A DNA stretch of 32,915 nt, from positions 1 through 32,915 of the forward strand of contig JAFDWM010000302.1 of the NCBI GenBank assembly GCA_018268455.1. Reading direction: 5' to 3'. The notes below the pieces were generated by a model that made no database searches, was not told the origin of the DNA, and saw nothing but the letters and a program-made list of their open reading frames with translations. This DNA is from Actinomycetota bacterium. GTDB lineage: Bacteria > Actinomycetota > Actinomycetes > Actinomycetales > Microbacteriaceae. Below are positions 21,993 through 31,505 of the stretch, one piece after another. Each line of letters begins with the position of its first letter. The stretch's first letter is position 1. Position numbers and translations under genes: made by a program.

Positions 21993-23594
21993 TCAGCTTC
22001 CCAGGCCGTCGTCGAACACCTGCAGCGCGGAGGTGTCGTTCGTCGCGTCCGCGCGGGCGAGCACCTTGCCACGGAAGAAGTTCGGCGAGACTCTCGCCTG
22101 CAGGAACATCAGGATCACGCCGATGCCGAGCACCGTGACGCCGATGATGCCGACCAGGCCGACGCCCGCGATATTGCTGCCGGAGCCCGCATCGGGGCTC
22201 ATGGCGTCGATCGTGGTCTTCACGAACACGATCAGCAGCAGGATGCCGCCGATGCCCGGCAGCACGACCTTCATGACGACGGATCCGAAGCCCTCACGGA
22301 ACGCCGACTTGCGGAAGTACCAGGGGCTCGCGAGCGCCGTGACGCCGTAGTAGAAGCACACCATCATGCCGAGCGCGGTGATCGTGTCCCACAGCACATC
22401 CTCGCTGATGAAGCGCATGACGGCGTAGAACACGGAAGCGACGATCGACGACCACATCAGCGCGACGTGCGGCGACTTGAACTTCGGGTGCACGCGCTTC
22501 AGCGATGCAGGCAGCGCGCCGTAGTGCGACATGGCGAGCAGGGTGCGCGCCGGCGAGATCGCGGTCGAGTTGATCGACGCCATGGCGCTCACAAGGATCG
22601 CGAGCGAGAGCAGGATCGCGGCCGGGCCCATGACCGGGTGTGCGAGGGCGGCGAACACGTTCTCGATGATGTCCGGGTTGCCGAGGCCCGTCTCACCGTC
22701 GCCGAGTCCGGCGAACGCGACGGTGGCGGTCGCGGTGCCGACGTACAGGACGACGAGGATCGCGACGAGGATCATCGCCGCCTTGCTCTCGGTGGAGAGG
22801 CGCCCCTTCGAGGGCTTGGTCTCCTCACCCATGGTGAGCACGGTGTCCCAACCCCAGTAGACGAAGATCGACACCGCGATGCCCGCCGCGAAGGCGCTGA
22901 AGCTCGGCACCTCGAACGGGTTAAACCAGCTCAGTTCCGGGAGCTTGGCCTCCTTGTTGGCGGGGTTCGCGGCGCCGACGAACATCGCCACGACGAACCA
23001 CACCATCACCGCCATCTGGAAGAACACGGTGATGTACTGGAACACCTTCGTCGAGGTCATTCCGCGATACGAGATGAACGTCGCGAGCGCCATGAACCCC
23101 AAGCACACCGCGATGTTGATGAACTTGTTCTCGGCGAGGTCGGCGATCGACGGATCCCCGACGACGATGCTGATCGACTGGAACAGGAACTCCACCGCGA
23201 TGCCGGCGAGGTTCGACAGCACCAGCACGGTCGCCGCGATCAGACCCCAGCCGGCCATCCACCCGATCCACGGCCCGAACGCCCGGGTCGCCCAGGTGAA
23301 CGAGGTGCCGGAGTCGGGCATCGCGGAGTTCAGCGCGCGATAGCCGAGTGCCACGAGCAGCATCGGGATGAAGCCCATGAGGAAGATCGCGGGGGTCTGG
23401 TAGCCGACCTCACTCGCCGCCGGTCCCACGGCCGCGGTCAGCGTGTACGCCGGCGCACATGTCGAGATCCCGATCACGAGGGCGCCCAGCACACCCACGG
23501 TGCCGGTCGGAAGGCCCTTCTTACTGATGCCCGTCACCGAGTCGAGCGTGCGCGTCGCCGGATCCGGCGCTCCTTGGTCGTACTTCACAGCCAT
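21993..23594 (-). CDS. APC family amino acid/polyamine permease
   Basis: A 533-residue membrane protein with about 12 hydrophobic segments. The N-terminal substrate-binding loop is typical of the amino acid-polyamine-organocation superfamily: TGTVGVLGALVIGISTCAPA then YTLTAAVGP. Also characteristic are NSAMPDSGTSFTWATRAFGP, WMAGWGLIAATVLVLSNLAG and STAISPARTLLAMSHYGALP. The substrate is not predictable. The start MAVKYDQ at 23594 has AGGAA upstream. A -10 TAGAAT (23673-23668, minus) would give a leader of about 66 bases. No regulator or enzyme is co-oriented with it, so the substrate context is missing. It is divergent from purL and convergent with the pRiA4b-like gene. Confidence 0.9.
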   Translation of the reverse strand: MAVKYDQGAPDPATRTLDSVTGISKKGLPTGTVGVLGALVIGISTCAPAYTLTAAVGPAASEVGYQTPAIFLMGFIPMLLVALGYRALNSAMPDSGTSFTWATRAFGPWIGWMAGWGLIAATVLVLSNLAGIAVEFLFQSISIVVGDPSIADLAENKFINIAVCLGFMALATFISYRGMTSTKVFQYITVFFQMAVMVWFVVAMFVGAANPANKEAKLPELSWFNPFEVPSFSAFAAGIAVSIFVYWGWDTVLTMGEETKPSKGRLSTESKAAMILVAILVVLYVGTATATVAFAGLGDGETGLGNPDIIENVFAALAHPVMGPAAILLSLAILVSAMASINSTAISPARTLLAMSHYGALPASLKRVHPKFKSPHVALMWSSIVASVFYAVMRFISEDVLWDTITALGMMVCFYYGVTALASPWYFRKSAFREGFGSVVMKVVLPGIGGILLLIVFVKTTIDAMSPDAGSGSNIAGVGLVGIIGVTVLGIGVILMFLQARVSPNFFRGKVLARADATNDTSALQVFDDGLGS

Positions 23595-23640
23595 GTGATT
23601 CCTGCTTCCTAGCGCTCCGTTGCGCCGTGGCTCCGAATCG

Positions 23641-23673
23641 GCACGTGCACAGACGGTGCCTCCATCGATTCTA
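23641..23673 (-). promoter_or_regulatory. Permease promoter with GCACGTGC palindrome
   Basis: On the minus strand TAGAAT (23673-23668) is a good -10. The palindrome GCACGTGC (23641-23648) lies about 15 bases downstream of the expected transcript start and could be an operator. Confidence 0.4.
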
Positions 23674-23715
23674 TGCGTGGGCTGAAGACGGCGGGGGTCG
23701 GATCCGGGACCCCAC

Positions 23716-23801
23716 GTCACGATCTGCACACGAAGTCACGATCCGCACAGGTTTTGGCCGGATCCGGTGGGCAGATCGTCACAGGGGGTGCAGATCGTGA
23801 C
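23716..23801. repeat. Four-unit palindromic element E6 (unit TGTGCAGATCGTG)
   Basis: Units at 23716-23730 and 23735-23749 (minus sense: TGTGCAGATCGTG, TGTGCGGATCGTG), 23768-23782 and 23787-23801 (plus sense: TGGGCAGATCGTC, GGTGCAGATCGTG). Offsets 19 and 19, 18-base centre, GGATCC at 23760-23765. The most diverged copy of the E4/E5 family, situated between the divergent promoters of the permease and purL. Confidence 0.88.
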
Positions 23802-23868
23802 AGGGGTGGGTCCCACGGACCCCGTCCGGCCCCCACCGGCCCCGGGATCCACCGGGCTCGCCCGCCGG

Positions 23869-23906
23869 TAGACTGGACCCTGCCCCGCCTCCCCTCGTTC
23901 CAGGAG
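23869..23906 (+). promoter_or_regulatory. purL promoter -10 and ribosome binding site
   Basis: TAGACT (23869-23874) is a plausible -10, giving a leader of about 30 bases. AGGAG (23902-23906) lies five bases before the GTG at 23912 and decides that start. No -35 or PurR-like site is evident. Confidence 0.5.
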
Positions 23907-23911
23907 CCCGC

Positions 23912-26239
<2,328 letters not shown>

Positions 26240-26268
26240 CGGCGGGGCTGCGGCACCAGGATCGACAC

Positions 26269-26418
26269 ATGAACGACGAACTCGAGACTATCGATGACGA
26301 GTACGGCGACCTCGGCGAGCGCCGGCGCCGCCGGATCCGCATCGTCGCCTGGGTGACGATCGTCGCACTCATCCTCGTGGGCGGCGGATCCACACTGCTC
26401 ACCCTGCTGCTGGGCTGA
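26269..26418 (+). CDS. Small single-pass membrane protein (49 aa)
   Basis: Reads MNDELETIDDEYGDL, then a basic stop-transfer stretch RRRRRIR, then a transmembrane helix IVAWVTIVALILVGGG and STLLTLLLG. AGGA lies about eight bases before the ATG. It starts 29 bases after the purL stop on the same strand, so it is probably co-transcribed. Acidic-then-basic-then-hydrophobic order is typical of small actinobacterial membrane proteins of unknown function. The basic stretch next to the helix predicts the N terminus inside the cell. Confidence 0.7.
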   Translation: MNDELETIDDEYGDLGERRRRRIRIVAWVTIVALILVGGGSTLLTLLLG

Positions 26419-26424
26419 CTCCCG

Positions 26425-26868
26425 TCAGCGCGTGAAGTGCCGGGTGGCCGGCGCCGAGCGCAGCAGGGCGAGTCCGACGGCGAGCACTGCGACCTGCAGG
26501 AACAGGAGCACCGGCATCAGGTTCCCGGCGCCGAGCGCGAGCACGGCGGCGACGAGGGCGATCACGACTCCGATGACGGCGCAGGTGCTCGCCCCCGCGC
26601 GTGCCCGCAGGCGCCCATGGAGCAGCCCGGAGGCGGGGACGGCGAGGCCTGTGGCGAGCGCACAGAGACCGGCGCCGATGAGCGTCACGGTGAACGCGAT
26701 GATGGTGTCGGACACCCCGGCCGAAAGGTCGATGATCCCGCTGACCAGGTAGAACACGCCGAGCGCCGCGAAGCCGAGCGCGCCGATCAGCAGCAGCACC
26801 ACGGCGGCGACGACGACGCCCGGTGCACGCCGTCCCGCGGCTGTGCGCTGCTTCACCGGATCCGCCAC
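26425..26868 (-). CDS. Four-helix integral membrane protein
   Basis: A 147-residue hydrophobic protein with about four transmembrane helices: VVVAAVVLLLIGALGFAALG, TIIAFTVTLIGAGLCALATG, CAVIGVVIALVAAVLALGAG and MPVLLFLQVAVLAVGLALL. Basic residues flank the first helix and the loop between the second and third (HGRLRARAG), and the C terminus is short and basic. No family is recognised. The gene ends six bases from the preceding small gene (convergent). The ATG at 26868 starts MADPVKQRTAAG; no strong ribosome site. Confidence 0.7.
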   Translation of the reverse strand: MADPVKQRTAAGRRAPGVVVAAVVLLLIGALGFAALGVFYLVSGIIDLSAGVSDTIIAFTVTLIGAGLCALATGLAVPASGLLHGRLRARAGASTCAVIGVVIALVAAVLALGAGNLMPVLLFLQVAVLAVGLALLRSAPATRHFTR

Positions 26869-27011
26869 GACTCCTCCGTCCTCGGCCCGGCGTCGCGGGC
26901 CGCCTCTCGGTCAGGAAGGTTACCCCACCGCGCGATGCGCCCAGCCCGGCAGCGCGTGGCCCAGCGTCGCGGCGGAACCGGGGCGTGACAGGGGACGGTC
27001 AGCGGATCCGC

Positions 27012-27023
27012 GAGAATGGCTCC
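27012..27023 (+). promoter_or_regulatory. Probable leaderless -10 of the SGNH hydrolase gene
   Basis: GAGAAT (27012-27017), six bases, then the ATG at 27024. The first base departs from TANNNT, so weaker than the others. Confidence 0.35.
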
Positions 27024-27719
27024 ATGCCCGCCGACGCCGATGTCCTCGCCCGCGCCCTCGCCTCCGCAGACCCGCTCACCTGGGTGCTGACGGGCGACTC
27101 GATCACCCACGGCGTGGTGCACACGCAGGGCGCCCGCACCTATGCCGAGCACCTGCACGCGATCGTGCGCGGCGAACTCGGCCGGGTCGACGACGCCGTC
27201 ATCGACACCGCCATCAGCGGGTGGCGCGTCGTGCAGCTGCTGGAGCAGTTCGACCGCCGCGTCGCGACCTGGAACCCGCAGATCGTCACGCTGATGATCG
27301 GCACGAACGACTGCTCCGATGCCGGAGTGTTCCCGGTGATCACGCCGGAGGAGTTCGGCTCGTCGGTCGCCGAGTTCGTCCGCCGCGTGCGCGGGATCGG
27401 CGCGATCCCGGTGCTGCTCACGCCGCCCGTGATCGACGTCGCGAACGCTCCCGAACGCGCACGGATCGCGGCATTCGCGCAGGCCATCCGCGATGTGGCC
27501 GCCACCGAGGAGACGGTTCTCGTGGACCAGTTCGCACGGTTCACCGAACTCGGCAACGGCCGGGTGCCGTGGGGGCTCCTCAACGACCCGTTCCACCCCA
27601 ACGCCGCCGGCCACGAGGCGCTCGCCCTCGAACTCGCCACCGTGCTCGGCCTGGATCCCGAGGGCTCCCGCGTGCTTCCGAAGCTGCGTGCCGGCGTCGC
27701 GGCGGCCCGCCTGGACTGA
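27024..27719 (+). CDS. SGNH/GDSL-family hydrolase
   Basis: A 231-residue cytoplasmic (no signal peptide) esterase or lipase-like hydrolase. Block I TGDSITHG carries the nucleophile S26. Block II Gly is in DTAISGWRVVQLL, block III is MIGTNDCSD, and block V NDPFHPNAAGHEAL supplies the Asp-x-x-His pair. Substrate unknown; many relatives deacetylate sugars. An open frame extends upstream but the added part is basic and overlaps the promoter; ATG 27024 is six bases from the -10. It is probably monocistronic, with 77 bases to the next gene. Confidence 0.88.
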   Translation: MPADADVLARALASADPLTWVLTGDSITHGVVHTQGARTYAEHLHAIVRGELGRVDDAVIDTAISGWRVVQLLEQFDRRVATWNPQIVTLMIGTNDCSDAGVFPVITPEEFGSSVAEFVRRVRGIGAIPVLLTPPVIDVANAPERARIAAFAQAIRDVAATEETVLVDQFARFTELGNGRVPWGLLNDPFHPNAAGHEALALELATVLGLDPEGSRVLPKLRAGVAAARLD

Positions 27720-27782
27720 GGGTCCGCTGACGAGACTGCTGTGACCTCGGCGCTCGCGACGTCACACGGATCCGCGTCGGCA

Positions 27783-27796
27783 TAGGCTGGGGCATC
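27783..27796 (+). promoter_or_regulatory. Probable leaderless -10 of the coiled-coil membrane gene
   Basis: TAGGCT (27783-27788), eight bases, then the ATG at 27797. A dyad GTGAC/GTCAC (27741-27745, 27761-27765) lies upstream near the -35 position. Confidence 0.4.
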
Positions 27797-28774
27797 ATGG
27801 ATCCCCTGCAGCAGATCCTCCAGTTCGTCGGTCACTACTGGTGGATGATCTTCCCCCTCATGGGCATCGCCGGCGGCTTCGCCCGACGCTGGCAGGTCAT
27901 GTCGAGGCAGCGTCATGTGCAACGGCTCGAGACCCTGCGTCTGAAGAGCGAGATCAGGGCCGCCGAGATCGCCGCCGGCGAGCACGCCGCGCCGCGGCTG
28001 TCGCCGCGTGCCGCCGCCGCGCAGCACGAGCAGTCCTCGAAGGAGTTGCTCGGGCGGCTGTTCGCGGAGCACGACGAGATCACCGCACGCTGGCTGGACT
28101 ACGAGCTCGACGTCGCGAAGATGATCGCGTTCCCGGCGATGAGCGACGGCCGACAGCCGCTGACGGCGGCATTCCTGCGTGCGAAGAAGACCGCCGACGC
28201 GCTGCGTCCGAGTTCAGTGGACGCGAAGGTCAGCGAGCAGCAGGTGAGCGAGTACCTCGATGCCGTGGGCAGCTACGCTGTCGCGTTCGAGATCGCCGAG
28301 AAGGACGCCCGGCGGCTGCGCGACTCCGGCTTCACCGACGCCGAGCGCAAGCGCCTCGAGCGCGCGCAGCACATGCTCTCGGTCGCCGTCGACCAGTCCG
28401 CCACGGCCGCGGAGCGCCAGACCGCCTACCGCCGCGTGCGCGAGGAGCTGGACGGTCTCATCGACCTCTCCGACGCCGCGGTCGAGAACCTGGAGAAGAA
28501 GGTCGCCCTGCAGCTCGAGCAGAGGCCGGATCCGCAGCGCACAGGCACCGCCGCGACGCAGTCCGTGCCGCTCACCCCGCCGGCGGATCCTGGTCCTGCG
28601 CCGTCGGTTCCGCTGACGCCGCCGGCGGATCCTGGTCCTGCGCCGTCGGTTCCGCTGACGCCACCGCCGGCCGAGGACCCGTCCGGGGTCCTGCCCGAAC
28701 CCGACCGGATCCCGGAGCCCGTGCGTCGGCCCACGAGCCCGCCGCCCGCACCGCTGCACCGCCCCGAGCCGTGA
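27797..28774 (+). CDS. Membrane-anchored coiled-coil protein with Pro-rich tail
   Basis: The protein has 325 residues. An N-terminal transmembrane helix (HYWWMIFPLMGIAGGF) is followed by a basic stretch and ~170 residues of charged helix (SSKELLGRLFAEHDEITARW, EKDARRLRDSGFTDAERKRL) likely to form coiled coil. The last ~85 residues are Pro-rich and disordered, with the unit SVPLTPPADPGPAP occurring two and a half times from a 42-bp DNA repeat. The family is not recognised by name; the layout suggests an inner-membrane scaffold. Its stop overlaps the GTG of the next gene (GTGA), so the two are coupled. Confidence 0.75.
   Translation: MDPLQQILQFVGHYWWMIFPLMGIAGGFARRWQVMSRQRHVQRLETLRLKSEIRAAEIAAGEHAAPRLSPRAAAAQHEQSSKELLGRLFAEHDEITARWLDYELDVAKMIAFPAMSDGRQPLTAAFLRAKKTADALRPSSVDAKVSEQQVSEYLDAVGSYAVAFEIAEKDARRLRDSGFTDAERKRLERAQHMLSVAVDQSATAAERQTAYRRVREELDGLIDLSDAAVENLEKKVALQLEQRPDPQRTGTAATQSVPLTPPADPGPAPSVPLTPPADPGPAPSVPLTPPPAEDPSGVLPEPDRIPEPVRRPTSPPPAPLHRPEP
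28579..28662 (+). repeat. 42-bp tandem repeat inside the Pro-rich tail
   Basis: Two exact copies of a 42-base unit beginning GCCGGCGGATCCTGGTCCTG, plus a diverged partial copy before them. In frame it encodes a 14-residue Pro-rich repeat. Each copy contains one GGATCC and one GCCGGC. Copy number could vary between strains. Confidence 0.85.
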
Positions 28775-29736
28775 CCGACGCCCCGCTGAAGGTCGGCCTC
28801 GTCGGCGCCGGGCGGATCGCCGCATCGCACATCGACGCGTGGCAGGCGATCGGTGCGGAGTGCGTGATCTTCTCACGCACCCGGCCGACGGCGCTGGCCG
28901 CACGGCACGGCATCGAGATCACGGACCACGTCGGTGCGCTCCTCGACCGCGTCGACGTGGTCGGGATCCTCGCCCCCACCCCCACTCATCCCGACTTCGC
29001 TCTGCGCGCGATCGCCCGCGGCCGGCACGTCGTGTGCGAGAAGCCGCTGGCCGTGAACGCCGCCGAGGCGCAGCGGATGGTCGAAGCCGCGGCCAGGGCC
29101 GGAGTGCGCCTGTTCCCGGCGCATGTGGTGCGGTACTTCGCCGAGTACGAGCGAATCCAGCGCGAGATCGCCAGGGACGCGATCGGCGCACTGCGCACGC
29201 TGCGGCTGAGCCGGTCGGGATCCGGCCCGGTCGCGCGCTGGTTCTACGACGAGCACGCGGGCGGCGGGCTCATCCGCGACCTGCTCATCCACGACATCGA
29301 CCAGGCGCTCTGGCTGGCCGGCCCCGTCGCGACCGTGCAAGCGGAGCAGGATCCGCCCAGCGTCGACGGGCGCTCGTCCACCCCGGTCACGGCGACGGTG
29401 CGCCTTGAGCACACCAGTGGCGTCACGACCCGCATCGACGGGGGCTGGCTGGGCGGCGATGCGCCGTTCCGCACCACGATCGAGGCCGTGGGGGCCGGTG
29501 GTGCGCTCGCCTATGACAGCGCCGCCGGATCCGACATCGCCCCGCCCGCCGATGGATATCTGCCGCCCGCGACGGAGGATCATCCGTACCGCGCGCAGAT
29601 CGCCGACTTCGCCGAGGCGATCCGCACGGGACGCGAGGCGCGTGTCACGCCCGCCGATGGTGTGGCCGCCGTGGCCGCGGTCGACGCCGCCTATGCCTCG
29701 CTCGCCGCGGGAGGCCGACCGATCGCCGTCGCCTGA
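28771..29736 (+). CDS. Gfo/Idh/MocA family oxidoreductase
   Basis: A 321-residue NAD(P)-dependent dehydrogenase. The N-terminal Rossmann fold is VGLVGAGRIAASHIDAW, then VDVVGILAPTPTH, HVVCEKPLA (the family's conserved EKP) and LFPAHVVRYFAEY. The C-terminal sheet domain includes GGGLIRDLLIHDIDQALWLA with the conserved D-x-x-x-H region. It acts on a sugar, inositol or similar polyol; substrate not predictable. The GTG start overlaps the upstream stop by GTGA; coupling to a membrane scaffold gene is unusual, with no sugar transporter nearby. Confidence 0.9.
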   Translation: MTDAPLKVGLVGAGRIAASHIDAWQAIGAECVIFSRTRPTALAARHGIEITDHVGALLDRVDVVGILAPTPTHPDFALRAIARGRHVVCEKPLAVNAAEAQRMVEAAARAGVRLFPAHVVRYFAEYERIQREIARDAIGALRTLRLSRSGSGPVARWFYDEHAGGGLIRDLLIHDIDQALWLAGPVATVQAEQDPPSVDGRSSTPVTATVRLEHTSGVTTRIDGGWLGGDAPFRTTIEAVGAGGALAYDSAAGSDIAPPADGYLPPATEDHPYRAQIADFAEAIRTGREARVTPADGVAAVAAVDAAYASLAAGGRPIAVA

Positions 29737-29758
29737 TCCGGCGCGGCTCGCGCATTTC

Positions 29759-30994
29759 TCATCCGAAGTCGATGATGGATCCGTAGAGCGGGTACGCGCT
29801 GGTCAGTGCGCAGGACGCGGGCGTGATCACGAGCGTGTCGCCGGTGCTCGCCGGGAAGTCGACCATGCCGCGCAGCGTGAACCGCGCCAGCACGAACGGC
29901 AGGCTGGTGCCGGTCGCGACGTCGGGACGGTCGAGCAGGCCGAAGTGCAGGTGCGGACCGGTCGACGGGCCCGTGTTGCCGAGCCGGCCGATCACCTGTC
30001 CGGTCTTCACCCGATCGCCGACGTGCACGCTCACGCTGCCCGTCTGCAGGTGACCGTAGAAGGCGTAGACGTCGTCGGCGAGCTTCAGGATCACCAGGTT
30101 GCCGCCCGGACTCTCGGTCGACTGGGCGCTCTCGGGGTGCGACGGGTCGGTCTCGGCGATGCCGTCCCTGGCGGCGACCACCGTGCCGTCGCCGACGGCG
30201 AGCAGGTCGGTGCCGAACCCGTAGAACGCGTCGTTGGTCGCGCCGGTGCCGTCGTACACGCGGTCGCCCTTCGTCTTCGCCCAGTCGACCGCGAACGTCT
30301 CCGCCGTCGCGATGCGGGATCCGCCGGCCGGCAGACGCAGGTCGCGATGCAGGTTCGGCGTGCAGCATCCGCTCGTCGCGAGCCATCCGCTTCCCGCCAG
30401 CGGCGGTGCGATGGCGACGGCGGGCGTGCGGTCGACGGTGACCGGGATCCCGGTGATCTCGGTCTGGGCGAACAGCGCAGCACCGGGCACCGCCGGCACC
30501 GTGAAGCCGATGCGATGGGTCAGCGTGGCAGGGACGGCCTCGCCTGCCGGGAGAACGAGGTCGCCCTCCACGACCACTGTCGCCGATGAGGCGATGACTG
30601 CGGACGGCACGGCCGGGAACACCGTCTGCGTCGCGGCCGTGAGCGCCGCGCCCTCGATCGTCATGAGGTCGCGCCCGTCGGGGGCGACGACGGTGACCGC
30701 GGTGAGGGTGACCGGGTCGCTGAAGCCGTTGGTGACGAGCAGGTCGTACTCGACGTGGTCTCTGCCGTCGCTGCCGCGCACCACCAGAGCCTTGTCCATC
30801 GGCTGCACCATGAGGGCGGTCACACCGGCCGCGCCGGAGTTCGGTGCGGACGACGGTGTCGCCGTGTTCGCCGTGCCGGCTGTGGCCGACGTGGCCGACC
30901 TGGCCGACACGATCGGCTCGCTGCTGCAGCCCGCGCATGCGACGACCGCGGCGACCATCGCGGCGCCGATCGTCATCCGTGTCCGACCTCGCAC
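29759..30994 (-). CDS. M23 (LytM) family peptidase lipoprotein
   Basis: A 411-residue exported lipoprotein. The signal is MRGRTRMTIGAAMVAAVVAC ending at lipobox Cys 23 (CAGC). A low-complexity linker and a beta-rich domain (~45-230) follow, then the M23 metallopeptidase: NLHRDLRLPAGG, AETFAVDW, VVAARDG, YGHLQTGSV, VGDRVKTGQVIGRLGNTGPS and HLHFG (348-352). The zinc ligands are probably the His of NLHR, the Asp of AVDW and the first His of HLHFG, as in the ETFAIDW-type branch. It should cut peptidoglycan peptide bridges outside the membrane. GTG 30994 gives a positively charged signal start and has GATAAT exactly six bases upstream; an internal ATG at 30976 is the alternative. Confidence 0.87.
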   Translation of the reverse strand: MRGRTRMTIGAAMVAAVVACAGCSSEPIVSARSATSATAGTANTATPSSAPNSGAAGVTALMVQPMDKALVVRGSDGRDHVEYDLLVTNGFSDPVTLTAVTVVAPDGRDLMTIEGAALTAATQTVFPAVPSAVIASSATVVVEGDLVLPAGEAVPATLTHRIGFTVPAVPGAALFAQTEITGIPVTVDRTPAVAIAPPLAGSGWLATSGCCTPNLHRDLRLPAGGSRIATAETFAVDWAKTKGDRVYDGTGATNDAFYGFGTDLLAVGDGTVVAARDGIAETDPSHPESAQSTESPGGNLVILKLADDVYAFYGHLQTGSVSVHVGDRVKTGQVIGRLGNTGPSTGPHLHFGLLDRPDVATGTSLPFVLARFTLRGMVDFPASTGDTLVITPASCALTSAYPLYGSIIDFG

Positions 30995-31006
30995 GCGCTC
31001 ATTATC
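30995..31006 (-). promoter_or_regulatory. Leaderless -10 box of the M23 peptidase gene
   Basis: On the minus strand GATAAT (31006-31001), six bases, then the GTG at 30994. One base from the ideal TATAAT. Confidence 0.55.
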
Positions 31007-31117
31007 CAGCCGGCTCGGTGGCGGAGGGAATGACCCGATCCGGTGGCTGGGGGATCGCGCGACCCGATCGCCGACTATCGTGTGCTCCGGGGCGGACTCG
31101 CGTGTGCTCGAGGGCGG

Positions 31118-31360
31118 GACTCGGGCGCAGGCTTGGAGACTCGGCACAGGCTCGGGGACTCGGACGGCGATGCGACCGGGCGCAGGCTTGGGAACTCGGG
31201 CGGCGACTCGGGCGCAGACTTGGACGCTCGGGCGGCGGCACGACCGCGCGCCTTGGGACTCGGGCGCTGGCTTGGACGCTCGAGCGGCGCCACGACCGGG
31301 CGCGATGGGCGGTGGTTCGGGCGTACGCAAGGGTGGCTTGGGCAGCGACTCGGGCGGCCA
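31118..31360. repeat. Degenerate tandem array, about 19-20 bp period
   Basis: GACTCGG-like units in one orientation at 31118, 31138, 31157, 31205 and 31257, with variants (GGGAACTCGGG, GGACGCTCGGG, GGACGCTCGAG) and recurring GGCGCAGGCTTGG between them. It fills most of the 511-base gap between the M23 and DUF222 genes. It is open on the minus strand but the translation is Pro/Ser/Arg low complexity, so non-coding is preferred. Confidence 0.6.
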
Positions 31361-31449
31361 TTCGACGAGGTGTGAGCGGCACCGGGGTACGTGGTCGACC
31401 ATGTCGTCGCTGCGACCGACTTTTGCAGGGAATTCCCAGGTCTGAGTGG

Positions 31450-31505
31450 AAAATCGACTGTGGAAAACTCTCGTATTTTTCTTCGATTTTTGGTAGGCTG
31501 GGGGC
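31450..31505 (+). promoter_or_regulatory. AT-rich promoter of the DUF222 gene
   Basis: TAGGCT (31494-31499), six bases, then the ATG at 31506, again leaderless. The upstream 45 bases are unusually AT-rich and hold the inverted repeat AAAATCGA/TCGATTTT (31450-31457, 31483-31490), a possible operator. Confidence 0.5.

Noticed and set aside
21573-23612. Long plus-strand open frame opposite the permease
   Set aside because: Charged low-complexity shadow; the minus strand has clear membrane segments.
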